DNA from: Bacteroidales bacterium
GTDB lineage: Bacteria > Bacteroidota > Bacteroidia > Bacteroidales > F082
Length of the DNA stretch: 47,523 bases
Reading direction: 5' to 3'
Assembly: GCA_021647205.1 (NCBI GenBank)
Contig: JAKIVD010000029.1
Span: forward strand, 1 to 47,523
Of this stretch, positions 8,771 through 17,452 are shown piece by piece. The notes below the pieces were generated by a model. It did not search any database, was not told where the DNA came from, and saw only the letters and a list, made by a program, of their open reading frames with translations. Position numbers and translations under genes: made by a program. The number at the start of each line of letters is the position of its first letter. The stretch's first letter is position 1.

Positions 8771-9838
8771 ATGGGAAAAATGATAAAAATAATTTTGAAA
8801 ATTATGGCTGGGCTCCTGCTTGCCCTTGTACTTCTTTTAGGTGGTTTTTTATTGTACATCACGCTGAGCGATTACCAGCCCCAACCACTTGAAACATTGC
8901 TTGAAAAGACGAATGTGCCGGTTGTTGAACAAGATACTTTTAAGTTCATTAATTGGAATATTGGCTACGCGGGCCTGGGTAAAGAAATGGACTTTTTTTA
9001 CGATGAAGGCACAAAAGTTCGTCCTGAAAAATTAATGAGCAGAAAATACCTTGACGGGATAAAAGCTTTTGTAACAGCCAACGACACGGTTGATTTTTGG
9101 ATGTTGCAGGAAGTGGATATCAAATCAAAACGCAGCTACCGGATGAATGAAGTGGCAGAAATTGAAGCCGCCAAAGCAGGGAGCATAGGTGTTTTTGCCA
9201 AGAATTATGATGTCCCTTTTGTTCCTGTTCCTGTTTACGAACCCATGGGAAGCGTTCTTGGCGGACTCATGATTTTTTCGGAGTTTCCCCCTTCCGAAGC
9301 CATCAGGTATGCCTATCCGCTCATCGCCAACTGGCCCGATAAATTGTTTTTGCTCGACAGGTGCTTTATCCAGAACCGTTATCCGCTTCAAAATGGAAAA
9401 GACCTGCTGGTTATCAATACCCACAATTCGGCCTATGTTTACGACAGTGCCCTCAGGGTACACGAATTGCAAATCCTTAAAAAAGTAATGCTGGCCGAAT
9501 ATGATAAGGGAAATTTTGTTGTAGCCGGCGGCGACTGGAACCAAAATCCACCTGGATATCGACCCGGAGGCTCTTATAATGGTCATAAGTTTTTTAAATC
9601 GGAAGTACAAATGAACCCTGATTTTATGCCCGCTGGCTGGAACTGGGCCTACGACAACAGTGCACCCACCAACCGACAGAATTACCAGGCTTATGTGAAG
9701 GGAGAAAACGGTACTACCTGTCTGGATTATTATCTGACCTCACCCAATGTGGAAATTTTGGAAAGCCGGGTTATCGACCTGAATTTTGAAAACAGCGACC
9801 ACAATCCGGTGTTTTTAAAAATAATATTGAATGATTGA
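8771..9838 (+). CDS. Endonuclease/exonuclease/phosphatase-family protein, membrane-anchored
   Basis: A 355-residue protein with an N-terminal membrane helix (about 5-31) and then an EEP-fold domain. Hallmarks are NWNIGY (61-66), a QEVD metal-binding Glu (about 115), NTHNS, GGDWNQNP with Asp255, and the terminal SDHNP (342-346) carrying the catalytic His. The fold hydrolyses phosphodiesters and includes nucleases, sphingomyelinases and inositol phosphatases; with a membrane anchor and probable periplasmic location, a lipid or secreted phosphodiester substrate is as likely as DNA. The start at 8771 is used; an ATG at 8780 is also possible. It stands alone, divergent from the LRR gene. Confidence 0.85.
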   Translation: MGKMIKIILKIMAGLLLALVLLLGGFLLYITLSDYQPQPLETLLEKTNVPVVEQDTFKFINWNIGYAGLGKEMDFFYDEGTKVRPEKLMSRKYLDGIKAFVTANDTVDFWMLQEVDIKSKRSYRMNEVAEIEAAKAGSIGVFAKNYDVPFVPVPVYEPMGSVLGGLMIFSEFPPSEAIRYAYPLIANWPDKLFLLDRCFIQNRYPLQNGKDLLVINTHNSAYVYDSALRVHELQILKKVMLAEYDKGNFVVAGGDWNQNPPGYRPGGSYNGHKFFKSEVQMNPDFMPAGWNWAYDNSAPTNRQNYQAYVKGENGTTCLDYYLTSPNVEILESRVIDLNFENSDHNPVFLKIILND

Positions 9839-9885
9839 GATACGGAAGTTGTGTGTCAGCTTAAGAAAACGTTCATAAATATAAA

Positions 9886-9918
9886 TTTGTTTCTTTTAAA
9901 GGAAACCCGTATCTTTTG
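9886..9918 (+). promoter_or_regulatory. Promoter of the toxin-antitoxin operon
   Basis: TTTG at 9886-9889 is followed after 20 bases by TATCTTTTG at 9910-9918, close to the Bacteroidota TTTG-N19-21-TAnnTTTG form. Transcription would start around 9925, almost at the toxin ATG (9931), implying a very short leader. Confidence 0.45.
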
Positions 9919-9930
9919 CATAAAAAATGA

Positions 9931-10286
9931 ATGAAGAAAAAATTTAAAGTTGATTTACTTGGAGAAGCAATTGATTTTATGGAATCACTTGATAATAAAG
10001 CAAGAGAAAAGATTTATTATAACATACGAAAAGCGCAAGTAATTACTGACCCTAAATTATTCAAAAAACTTAACGAACTAATTTGGGAATTCAGGTCTAA
10101 ATTCAATAAAAATTAATTCAGGCTTTTAGCATTTTGGGATAAAACAGATAGTGAAGAAACTTTTGTTATAGCAACAAACGGATTTATTAAAAAGACAAAA
10201 AAACTCCAAAGAATGAGATTAAAAGAGCCGAAGAAATACGAAAAGAATTTTTTGAACAAAAAGCAAAGAAAAATGAAAAGAGATAG
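9931..10286 (+). pseudogene. RelE/HigB-type toxin, inactivated by a nonsense codon and a frameshift
   Basis: The ATG at 9931 starts a RelE/ParE-superfamily toxin that stops at 10116 after 61 residues. Directly after the TAA, in the same frame, the expected second half continues (FRLLAFWDKTDSEETFVIAT...), so TAA at 10114 most likely replaces a Gln CAA. The frame then shifts at the seven-A run 10197-10203: with one more A it would continue TPKNEIKRAEEIRKEFFEQK and end at the TAG 10284-10286, overlapping the antitoxin start by 14 bases as in intact operons. Intact members cleave mRNA at ribosomes. Two independent lesions indicate loss of function rather than a sequencing error. Confidence 0.8.
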
Positions 10287-10599
10287 ATTGGACAAAAAAA
10301 TCCTTGACGAAATGATAGATATGCATATTGGTCAAGAAGGGACTAAGAAGAGAGACACTTTCGAAGAAGAATTGCGTTTAGACATTTTGGGGCAGACGAT
10401 AAAACAAATTAGAGAAGAAAAACAGATGACCCAGGCTCAACTTGGAGAATTAATCGGTGTTAAGAAAGCTCAAATTTCAAAAATTGAAAATAATTTGACC
10501 GACGCTAGATTTGAGACTATTTTAAAAGTTTTCAGAGCGTTAAATGCAAAAATAAATTTCAATGTTGAGTTTATAAATCAGAATGTATCATTGGGATAG
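10273..10599 (+). CDS. XRE/HigA-type antitoxin, helix-turn-helix regulator
   Basis: A 108-residue protein. The frame is open from 10213, but the ATG at 10273 is chosen because the upstream part is the out-of-frame toxin tail and because antitoxins of this family start with an MKRDRLDKKI-like segment. An HTH_XRE domain occupies about 40-95 (IREEKQMTQAQLGELIGVKK, then AQISKIENN). It would bind the toxin and repress the operon promoter at 9886-9918. It is full length and open although its toxin partner is broken. Confidence 0.82.
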   Translation: MKRDRLDKKILDEMIDMHIGQEGTKKRDTFEEELRLDILGQTIKQIREEKQMTQAQLGELIGVKKAQISKIENNLTDARFETILKVFRALNAKINFNVEFINQNVSLG

Positions 10600-10792
10600 A
10601 ATAAAAGGCGAACGTACAACAATGGTGCATAATGCATGCCGCAATTCAGGGCAAACTGGAAAATTGCATTTTAAAATTTAATTCCTTCGTGCACAGAAAA
10701 ATACCCAAAAATAACATTGGCACGTAGCATCGCCTCATCGTTGTGTGTTATTTCCGAATAGCCGGGATAGCCTTTCAAAGTTGGAAGACCCT

Positions 10793-11968
10793 TTACATCA
10801 GCTTTTGTTGCACTTTCCACCAGCGGTCGGGAATTTCGTGTTGCATGGCAGCCTGGTAATCAGGATATGAACAAGGGACAAACTGGTGCCTGCGGTACTT
10901 TTTGTTAACGGCATTGTTCGAGCTGACTTCCATCCACCAGCGGTCGGTTTTCTTGCTTTTCAGAAAAACAAGCTCTTCATTAAACTCATCACTTTTGACA
11001 ATAAAACGAATGTAATTCTCTTTATCCAGTTCGGGACGGTCACCCTGCCGGTTGGCAAAACCATCGATAAAATACCACATCATTTCGGCCACCAGGTTGG
11101 CGGTCAGCTTGTTGTCATCGAACACAGGGTTGTATTCATAAAACCCGATACTGGTCAGCTTGTCGCTCATTCCCGCATAGCGGCAAATCCGGCACAGTTC
11201 TTCACCGCTAAAACCATTGGGATAGGCATAGGCGTTCCCCGGTGCTTCGGCATGTTTAATGGCCGACACATCAATACTCAAAATATCGGCATTGCGCACC
11301 ATGGGTTCGGCTTCCTCCATATTGGCTTTTACATTCCCGAGGCGGTTGACATCAAAAAACAGGTTTTTCATCAAAACCACCGCATCGGGGTTCACAAAAT
11401 AAGTCTGGTATCCGATATTGGTAAAACTAAACAGGAAGTTGGGCTGGTGCAGGATAATCCGGCTCAGGTAGGAACGGGAATTCAGTTCGTGCTCATCGTG
11501 GCCCAGGTCGAAAATGGGATCGACGGCAGCAATATTAACTACCCGCCCGATATTTTCATAGGCAAGGTAATTGGCGTAGGTTACATCCTGGCTGCCACCG
11601 ATAATGATAGGAACAATATCGTTTTTTAGCAGGTAGGCCACCACATCTTTAATGGCAAAATAGGTATCGTCAATAGTGTGGCCACTGATGATATTTCCAA
11701 GGTCGGCGATTTCGACATTGTTCCAATGCGAAAACAAAGAATAAAAATGGGCCCTGATGGCAGACGGGGCCAAAGCACAGCCTTTATTGTCCAGTGCGGC
11801 GCGGTCTTCATTCACCCCGAAAACAGCCAACTGTACCCCCTCAAGGTCGGGAAAATTGTTTGCGCCGGAAAAAATCCTGACCGTATTGTCAAGGCGGGAG
11901 TTTGTGGTTGGGTCGTTGTTGGTCAAGTCCTCGAGCTCAACCGCCTCAAAATAAATACGAATGTCCAT
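10793..11968 (-). CDS. Arginase/formimidoylglutamase-fold protein lacking metal ligands
   Basis: A 391-residue ureohydrolase-fold protein. The three metal motifs are recognisable but altered: GGSQD at 124-128 (usual GGxHD), DPIFD at 150-154 (usual DAHxD), and SIDVS at 231-235 (usual SxDxD). Thus three of six Mn ligands (equivalent to arginase His101, His126 and Asp234) are Gln, Ile and Ser. Annotation pipelines tend to call this family formimidoylglutamase, but dimanganese hydrolysis looks impossible with these residues. The gene lies 95 bases downstream of topA on the same strand and may be co-transcribed. Role unknown; a binding or regulatory function is an inference. Confidence 0.8.
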   Translation of the reverse strand: MDIRIYFEAVELEDLTNNDPTTNSRLDNTVRIFSGANNFPDLEGVQLAVFGVNEDRAALDNKGCALAPSAIRAHFYSLFSHWNNVEIADLGNIISGHTIDDTYFAIKDVVAYLLKNDIVPIIIGGSQDVTYANYLAYENIGRVVNIAAVDPIFDLGHDEHELNSRSYLSRIILHQPNFLFSFTNIGYQTYFVNPDAVVLMKNLFFDVNRLGNVKANMEEAEPMVRNADILSIDVSAIKHAEAPGNAYAYPNGFSGEELCRICRYAGMSDKLTSIGFYEYNPVFDDNKLTANLVAEMMWYFIDGFANRQGDRPELDKENYIRFIVKSDEFNEELVFLKSKKTDRWWMEVSSNNAVNKKYRRHQFVPCSYPDYQAAMQHEIPDRWWKVQQKLM

Positions 11969-12063
11969 AAATTACTGTCTTTCAAACACAGGTCGAAAAT
12001 AGTAATTAAAAGTGTCGCGCAGCAAAGCAGCCGGGAAAAATGCGTGTAATTATCGCTGTCCGA

Positions 12064-14385
12064 TTACTTTTTCTTTTTGAAAAAACGTTTCTTCGAGGCG
12101 TTCTTCGGGTCTTCGGCAATTTTATAACAATCTTCAAGGCTCAGCTTTTCGGCCTCCAGGTCTTTAGGAATCTTAAAGTTTTGCTTTTTGATCTTCAGGT
12201 AAGCGCCATAACGTCCTTTTAATACCTGAACATCTTCGTCTTCATTATAAGCCCTGATTATTTTCTCCTGGTCAGCTTTGCGCTTTTCCCGGATGAGCTC
12301 GATAGCCCGTTCCAAAGTAATTGAAGAAGGGTTGTCCTCTTTTTTAAGCGAGACGAATTTTTTGTTGTGTTTCACATAAGGGCCGAAGCGCCCGATGGCG
12401 ACACTCACTTCTTCATTTTCGAAACTACCAAGAACGCGCGGGAAATCAAATAGTTTCAGGGCTTCTTTGAGTGTAATCGTTTCCACACTTTGGTTTTTTC
12501 GCAAGCCGGCGAACTTTGGTTTTTCTTCTGACTGGGTGTCCCCGATTTGTGCAATGGGGCCGTAGCGCCCGATTTTTACATACACATTTTTTCCACTTTC
12601 GGGGTCTTGTCCCAGCAAGCGTTCGCCACTGAATTTACCGGAGTTTTCCTGGGTATCTTGAATTTTTTGGTGGAAAGGCCCGTAAAACTCTTTAATCATC
12701 TGGTTCCATGCTTTACGGCCTTCGGCAATTTCGTCAAACTCCTTTTCTACGTTGGCGGTAAAATTGTAGTCCATAATCTTGTCGAAATACCTGACAAGGA
12801 AACGGTTGACCAAAATACCAATATCGGTAGGGAACAATTTTGTTTTTTCAGAGCTGATGTTTTCCTGCAGGGTTTCTTCGGATAGTTTTCCGTTTTTCAG
12901 GGTCATCAGCTTTACATTGTGTTTTCCAGCAGGGCGGCTTTCCCTGACAACATATTCGCGTTTTTGGATGGTGGAAATAGTAGGCGCATAAGTAGAAGGG
13001 CGCCCGATGCCCAGTTCTTCCATTTTTTTCACCAGGCTGGCTTCGGTATATCTCGGGGGGTGTTTCGTAAAACGCTGACGGGCACGCATCTCTACCAGGG
13101 TCAACTTGTCCCCTTCCTTCATTTCGGGAAGCATTCCCTGTTTTTCCCCGTTTTCTTCATCTGTACTTTCAAGATAGACTTTCAGAAAACCATCGAATTT
13201 CACCACTTCACCATCGGCTTTAAAGTGCTCACCGGCGCCCGAAGCAGAAATGGAAACTGTTGTTTTTTCCAGCTTTGCTTCACTCATTTGCGAAGCAATG
13301 GTTCGTTTCCAGATAAGGGTGTACAAACGTTTTTGCTCGGCTGAGCCGTCAATTTCCTGGACATTCATAAAAGTCGGGCGGATGGCTTCGTGTGCTTCCT
13401 GCGCACCTTTTACTTTTGTTTTAAAATTCCGGATTTTTACATAATTTTCCCCGTAGAGCTCGGTGATTTTTTCCTTTGCCATGGAAAGCGCCAGCCCCGA
13501 AAGGTTGACCGAGTCGGTACGCATATACGTTATTTTCCCCGATTCGTAAAGTTGCTGGGCAATGCGCATGGTGTTGGCCACCGAAAAACCCAGTTTGCGT
13601 GAGGCTTCCTGCTGAAGTGTAGAAGTAATAAAGGGCGGTGCAGGTGATTTTTTCGCCGGTTTCTTTTGAATGGAAACAACCTGAAAATTGGCGCCAATTT
13701 GTTTTTCGAGAAAAGCTTTTGCATCAGTAAATTCCGAAAAACGTTTTGGGTATTCTGCTTTAAAAACAGGGTTTTGGGACTTGTCTTGTGTTTTGAAATC
13801 GGCCACGATACGAAACGAAGATGTACTTTTAAAGTTCTTGATTTCTTCTTCCCGTTCCACAATCAGCCTGACGGCCACCGACTGCACCCTTCCTGCCGAA
13901 AGGGACGGTTTTACTTTTTTCCACAAAAGGGGCGAAAGCTCGTAACCCACCAGGCGGTCGAGCACGCGGCGGGCTTGTTGGGCTGCAACCAGGTTTTCAT
14001 CAATTCCCCTGGGGTTTTCAACGGCCTTTTGGATGGCGTTTTTTGTAATTTCATGAAAAACAATGCGTTTTGTTTTCTCTTTGTCAAGTTCCAGCGCATT
14101 GAGCAGGTGCCAGGAAATCGCTTCCCCTTCACGGTCCTCATCAGAGGCGAGCCAGACCGTATCAACCTTGTACGCAATTTTCTTCAAATCGCTGAGCACT
14201 TTCTTTTTATCAGGGCTGACTTCGTATTCGGGCTTAAAGTCATTTTCAATGTCAACACTGATTTTCGTTTTGTTCAGGTCCATTACATGCCCGAAGCTGC
14301 TGCGGACAATAAAGTCTTTACCCAGAAACCCTTCAATAGTTTTAGCTTTGGCAGGTGACTCAACAATTACCAGGTTCTTTGACAT
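12064..14385 (-). CDS. topA: DNA topoisomerase I (type IA)
   Basis: A 773-residue type IA topoisomerase that relaxes negative supercoils. The Toprim domain starts at VIVESPAKAKT (7-17) and contains the acidic SDEDREGEA metal site (81-89). SAGRVQSVA (163-171) follows, and the catalytic tyrosine is Tyr287 in ITYMRTDS. The C-terminus carries three short Toprim-C repeats of the form GRYGPY/GRFGPYV/GRYGAYL instead of the four-cysteine zinc fingers of E. coli TopA, as usual in Bacteroidota. A very basic tail ends the protein (KKRFFKKKK). Promoter at 14424-14457. This is a complete housekeeping gene. Confidence 0.97.
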   Translation of the reverse strand: MSKNLVIVESPAKAKTIEGFLGKDFIVRSSFGHVMDLNKTKISVDIENDFKPEYEVSPDKKKVLSDLKKIAYKVDTVWLASDEDREGEAISWHLLNALELDKEKTKRIVFHEITKNAIQKAVENPRGIDENLVAAQQARRVLDRLVGYELSPLLWKKVKPSLSAGRVQSVAVRLIVEREEEIKNFKSTSSFRIVADFKTQDKSQNPVFKAEYPKRFSEFTDAKAFLEKQIGANFQVVSIQKKPAKKSPAPPFITSTLQQEASRKLGFSVANTMRIAQQLYESGKITYMRTDSVNLSGLALSMAKEKITELYGENYVKIRNFKTKVKGAQEAHEAIRPTFMNVQEIDGSAEQKRLYTLIWKRTIASQMSEAKLEKTTVSISASGAGEHFKADGEVVKFDGFLKVYLESTDEENGEKQGMLPEMKEGDKLTLVEMRARQRFTKHPPRYTEASLVKKMEELGIGRPSTYAPTISTIQKREYVVRESRPAGKHNVKLMTLKNGKLSEETLQENISSEKTKLFPTDIGILVNRFLVRYFDKIMDYNFTANVEKEFDEIAEGRKAWNQMIKEFYGPFHQKIQDTQENSGKFSGERLLGQDPESGKNVYVKIGRYGPIAQIGDTQSEEKPKFAGLRKNQSVETITLKEALKLFDFPRVLGSFENEEVSVAIGRFGPYVKHNKKFVSLKKEDNPSSITLERAIELIREKRKADQEKIIRAYNEDEDVQVLKGRYGAYLKIKKQNFKIPKDLEAEKLSLEDCYKIAEDPKNASKKRFFKKKK

Positions 14386-14423
14386 ATTTCTTGTTTGTTA
14401 GTTGGTGCGCAAAAAAAAACGCT

Positions 14424-14457
14424 GCAAAAGTAGCACAATATCATTACACCGTACAAA
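14424..14457 (-). promoter_or_regulatory. Promoter of topA
   Basis: Read on the minus strand: TTTG (14457-14454), 21 bases, then TACTTTTGC (14432-14424), an excellent match to the Bacteroidota consensus. Transcription should start near 14417, about 30 bases before the topA ATG. Confidence 0.6.
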
Positions 14458-14484
14458 TGTGGATGGGAAGGTTGAAAAACAATT

Positions 14485-14514
14485 GTTTAAGAAAACAACT
14501 AAAGCTTTATTGTT
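14485..14514 (-). terminator. Possible terminator after the phosphatase gene
   Basis: AACAA (14494-14498) and TTGTT (14510-14514) flank the palindrome TAAAGCTTTA, and on the minus strand the stem is followed by TTCTTAAAC. A second, overlapping stem TTGTTT/AAACAA is formed with the adjoining bases. It lies about 30 bases beyond the phosphatase stop and before the topA promoter. The stem is AT-rich and the U-tract is short. Confidence 0.3.
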
Positions 14515-14544
14515 TATAACAGGATGTTTTTTCCCGGTTTCTTT

Positions 14545-16476
14545 TTACTTAGGCTCTTTTAAAACGATTTCCTCAATTTCCTCAAGCGTATCAGGATTTA
14601 CAACGCGCAGTGAAACTTTTTTACCATCAACTTTAAAGAGCATCAGGGCGTATTGGGTTGAAAACATCTCAACCGACCCGCTCCAGGGCAATTGTTCCTG
14701 CCCGTAATAAGGGGCTCCGGCCGACCCGTTGGTAATTTGCCAGAAGGGACGGGAAACCTTTAGTTTTTTTCCGCGGTAGTTTTCAGGATAAACAGGGGTC
14801 TTTTTCGTAAGTTTTAAACGGCTGTAGTTGTGTTCATCCCCGCAAAGCAGGGCCACAACTTTCCGGCTTTTGTTGATGATAATGTCCAGGAATTCGTCCC
14901 TTCGCTCAATAATCCCTTTTTTAAGGGGGAGCCCGGATACCGTGGGTCGGATACTGTTGTTCCCGTAATACCACATATCGTTGTTGGCATGGCCGCCATT
15001 GGGAAAAGCCGGTGTGTGAATGGTAACAAAAATATGATCGGTATTCGGGTCGCTTTCAAATTTATCAATTGTTTCTTCAAGCCATTTCAACTGCTGGTCC
15101 ATGATGTACCCATGCGGGTTTCCGCCAATTTCCGGAATCTTGCCGGTGGATGGGGTGTACCAGTAATTGGAGTTCATGACAATCATGGCCACGTTATCGT
15201 AGGTATAATAATAGACCGTTTCTTTGTACGGTGGAAAGTCCTGATGATTGGGTTTGGGATCGTAAATGGCACCATCTTCGCTGGAAGGGCCGTTTTCGGG
15301 ATTTACAAAAGCATTGGCGAAAGTACGTTCGGCTGATTGGGTGTTAAAAGGAAACTTATCAACAGATACACCGTACCTGCTTCCATCGTCAAAAACAGAC
15401 AAAACAGCCTCATGATTTCCGGCACCGATATAAAAAGGAATATAATGCCAATAGGGTTCAATGGTTCTTTTGAAATTTGAAAACTGGAGTTGGGTTTCAC
15501 CAATGCTTGATGAATAGCCATTAATCATATCGCCGGTAAACTGGAAAAAGGCAGCCTTTTCATCAACGGCAAGCGCGGCCATTTTTTTCATGATGTAGGC
15601 ATTCACCCCATGAACATCCCGTTCCCCACCCCCGGCGCCCGCCCTGCAATCACTGGTAAAAGCAAAAACAAAAGGCTGGCGGCTCCCTGCGTGCGGTGAC
15701 GTTTTAAAGCGATAGGACTCCCGGTAGTTTCCATATTGAACCGTGTACTTGTATGCAGTCCCGGGTTCCAGGTGGTGTACCCTGATTTCGTGGTGGAGGT
15801 CCCCGATGGGGTTTCCCATCATTTGAACCGCATGGAATTGTCGTTCATTTATTTCGATGACCGGACTGCAGGGCATGTTTGTAGTGAATGAGATGACGGC
15901 TTCCTGTCCGGAAACATTGTTTACAAAAGGCCCCTCAACAATAGATAATCCAACTGAAAAGGGACCCTTTCCTTCCACATTCAACCGCCCGTTGTAAAGA
16001 ATATCACCAAAAGTGTTTGTGATGCGGTAGCCCAGTTTCGCCCAGCCCGTTTTTTCCAGGCCGGCGATGTCATATTTCCCTGATAAACCGGCAACATCAA
16101 TTTCGGCTTTGCCCTTTGTTATCTTTGCGCTTTTTCTAAAATAAACCGGCTGCGGGTATTTCAGCTTCTCATTTGCAAACATACCGTAGTAAATGGTACC
16201 GTTGAATTCTTCATTGTTAAAATTAAACACCAACCCTGTTTCTGCACTTTCAGGAGTGATTCTGATGTTTTCAAGGGTTAAAAATGTTTGTTTTTCAGTA
16301 AGCTTTCCATCATTTCCACTCGAAATGGGCATGAAGACGAGCTCCCCGCTTTCGTTTACCACAATGTTGCTGTAAACAAAAGGAACTTCAGAACTTGAGC
16401 CTGTTGCTGATTTTTTCTGGGCACTCAACAACAGTGTCCCTAACAACAGGCAGGCAAGAAGAAAAGAATATTTCAT
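14545..16476 (-). CDS. Secreted purple-acid-phosphatase-like metallophosphoesterase
   Basis: A 643-residue exported protein with signal peptide (residues 1-19, ending LLSAQ). An N-terminal beta-rich region (about 30-170) precedes a purple-acid-phosphatase-type fibronectin-like domain (about 172-260) and the metallophosphoesterase core. Metal motifs in order: SDCRAG (275-280, where GDxG is usual), TGDMIN (314-319), GNHEA (353-357), TIHTPAF, and GDEHNYSR near 555. The first motif has Ser for Gly but keeps the metal-binding Asp. The enzyme probably releases phosphate from extracellular esters. It is a single gene with its own promoter, divergent from the exopolysaccharide operon. Confidence 0.87.
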   Translation of the reverse strand: MKYSFLLACLLLGTLLLSAQKKSATGSSSEVPFVYSNIVVNESGELVFMPISSGNDGKLTEKQTFLTLENIRITPESAETGLVFNFNNEEFNGTIYYGMFANEKLKYPQPVYFRKSAKITKGKAEIDVAGLSGKYDIAGLEKTGWAKLGYRITNTFGDILYNGRLNVEGKGPFSVGLSIVEGPFVNNVSGQEAVISFTTNMPCSPVIEINERQFHAVQMMGNPIGDLHHEIRVHHLEPGTAYKYTVQYGNYRESYRFKTSPHAGSRQPFVFAFTSDCRAGAGGGERDVHGVNAYIMKKMAALAVDEKAAFFQFTGDMINGYSSSIGETQLQFSNFKRTIEPYWHYIPFYIGAGNHEAVLSVFDDGSRYGVSVDKFPFNTQSAERTFANAFVNPENGPSSEDGAIYDPKPNHQDFPPYKETVYYYTYDNVAMIVMNSNYWYTPSTGKIPEIGGNPHGYIMDQQLKWLEETIDKFESDPNTDHIFVTIHTPAFPNGGHANNDMWYYGNNSIRPTVSGLPLKKGIIERRDEFLDIIINKSRKVVALLCGDEHNYSRLKLTKKTPVYPENYRGKKLKVSRPFWQITNGSAGAPYYGQEQLPWSGSVEMFSTQYALMLFKVDGKKVSLRVVNPDTLEEIEEIVLKEPK

Positions 16477-16501
16477 AAAGCAAAAAATTAATATTAAAGG
16501 C

Positions 16502-16509
16502 CAAAAATA
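16502..16509 (-). promoter_or_regulatory. Promoter -7 box for the phosphatase gene
   Basis: Minus strand TATTTTTG matches TAnnTTTG and lies 25 bases upstream of the phosphatase ATG. The -33 element is not clear, with a TTG about 23 bases upstream as the best candidate. Confidence 0.35.
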
Positions 16510-16542
16510 AATATTTGATTTAAACGAACTTACAATGCCGAG

Positions 16543-16562
16543 AAAGCCTTAGGGGGCTTTTT
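16543..16562 (+). terminator. Terminator-like hairpin between divergent promoters
   Basis: AAAGCC (16543-16548), a six-base loop, GGCTTT (16555-16560) and two further Ts give an intrinsic-terminator shape on the plus strand. It lies between the divergent phosphatase and exopolysaccharide promoters, with no plus-strand gene ending nearby, so it may insulate the operon from stray upstream transcription. It would be a leader attenuator only if the true promoter were further upstream. Confidence 0.35.
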
Positions 16563-16568
16563 AATTTG

Positions 16569-16600
16569 TTTTGAATTCTTAAAAAGAAAGTTAATTTTGC
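16569..16600 (+). promoter_or_regulatory. Promoter of the exopolysaccharide export operon
   Basis: TTTTG (16569-16573), 18 bases, then TAATTTTGC (16592-16600), an exact TAnnTTTGY -7 box. The same -7 box, spacer length and an internal AAAAAGAA occur at 21495-21526, suggesting shared control. The leader would be about 40 bases to the ATG at 16646. Confidence 0.5.
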
Positions 16601-16645
16601 CAAAAATTCTGTAGATTGAAATAAGTATTACTTAGATAGTTAATT

Positions 16646-17440
16646 ATGAAAAAACATTACCGCCTGTCTCTCAGGTCGTTTGTGTGGCTGGGAATTCTCG
16701 CATTACTTTTTTCTTCCTGTGTTCCCCAAAAAAAAATATTGTACATGCAGGTAAGGGATAATACAGACACTTTATCTGCTTTTAAAAACGAGAGAAACCT
16801 TGAATACCGTGTGCAACCGGGAGACAACCTCTACATTCGTGTTGTAACCTTTGATGAAAAAACAACTACGCTTCTGAACCCCTTAGCCGGCGGAGGAGGA
16901 AACTTCGGCAATGCAAATGATGCCGGTGTTTACCTGCAAAGTTATACGATTACAGATGCAGGTTACCTTGATTTTCCGATGACCGGGGAAGTTTACGTAC
17001 GAAACATGAATGTGAATGAAATAAGGGACCTGCTCACGGAAAAATTAAAAGAATATTTAATAGAACTTGTGGTCATTGTTAAGCTTGTGAACTTTAACCT
17101 TACAATGTTGGGAGAGCTTAACAAACCGGGACAATACAAAGTTTATCAAACGGATATCAATTTGTTTGAAGCGGTGTCGATGGCGGGCGACCTGACGGAT
17201 TTTGCCAACCGCAACAAAATAGCCATCATCCGGCAAACCAAAGCAGGCTCGAAAGTTATTTTTGTTGATATGACGAAGAGGGATATCCTGGCGTCAAACT
17301 ATTATTACCTCAAACCAAATGATATTGTTTATGCGCAGCCGGTAAGGGGTAAACAATTTGCTTTTGCCACCTTTCCGTACGGTGTAGTATTCGGGTTTAT
17401 TTCTACCACATTATTATTAATTAATTACTTCAATAATTAA
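16646..17440 (+). CDS. Wza-like polysaccharide export lipoprotein
   Basis: A 264-residue outer-membrane export protein. The signal peptide ends in a lipobox LFSSC with Cys25. The polysaccharide-export domain begins at EYRVQPGDNLYI (about 52-63), followed by an SLBB domain (about 145-200, LGELNKPGQYKVY). A hydrophobic C-terminal helix (about 232-260) matches the Wza-type segment that crosses the outer membrane. Members form the channel for exopolysaccharide or capsule and work with the Wzc partner encoded 12 bases downstream. This is the first gene of the operon. Confidence 0.9.
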   Translation: MKKHYRLSLRSFVWLGILALLFSSCVPQKKILYMQVRDNTDTLSAFKNERNLEYRVQPGDNLYIRVVTFDEKTTTLLNPLAGGGGNFGNANDAGVYLQSYTITDAGYLDFPMTGEVYVRNMNVNEIRDLLTEKLKEYLIELVVIVKLVNFNLTMLGELNKPGQYKVYQTDINLFEAVSMAGDLTDFANRNKIAIIRQTKAGSKVIFVDMTKRDILASNYYYLKPNDIVYAQPVRGKQFAFATFPYGVVFGFISTTLLLINYFNN

Positions 17441-17452
17441 AACAACGAACCG

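Noticed and set aside
9931-10116. A genuine 61-residue small protein
   Set aside because: The family continues in the same frame right after the stop, so a truncated toxin explains it better.
10675-10825. A 49-codon minus-strand open frame overlapping the end of the arginase-fold gene
   Set aside because: Peptide-like, but no plausible ATG start, short enough to arise by chance, and the arginase-fold frame ends normally.
13666-14358. Long plus-strand frames opposite topA, such as this 230-codon one
   Set aside because: They are antisense shadows of topA with Phe/Cys/His-rich composition and no motif.
14830-15336. 168-codon plus-strand frame opposite the phosphatase gene
   Set aside because: Antisense to the metallophosphoesterase core motifs; no independent support.
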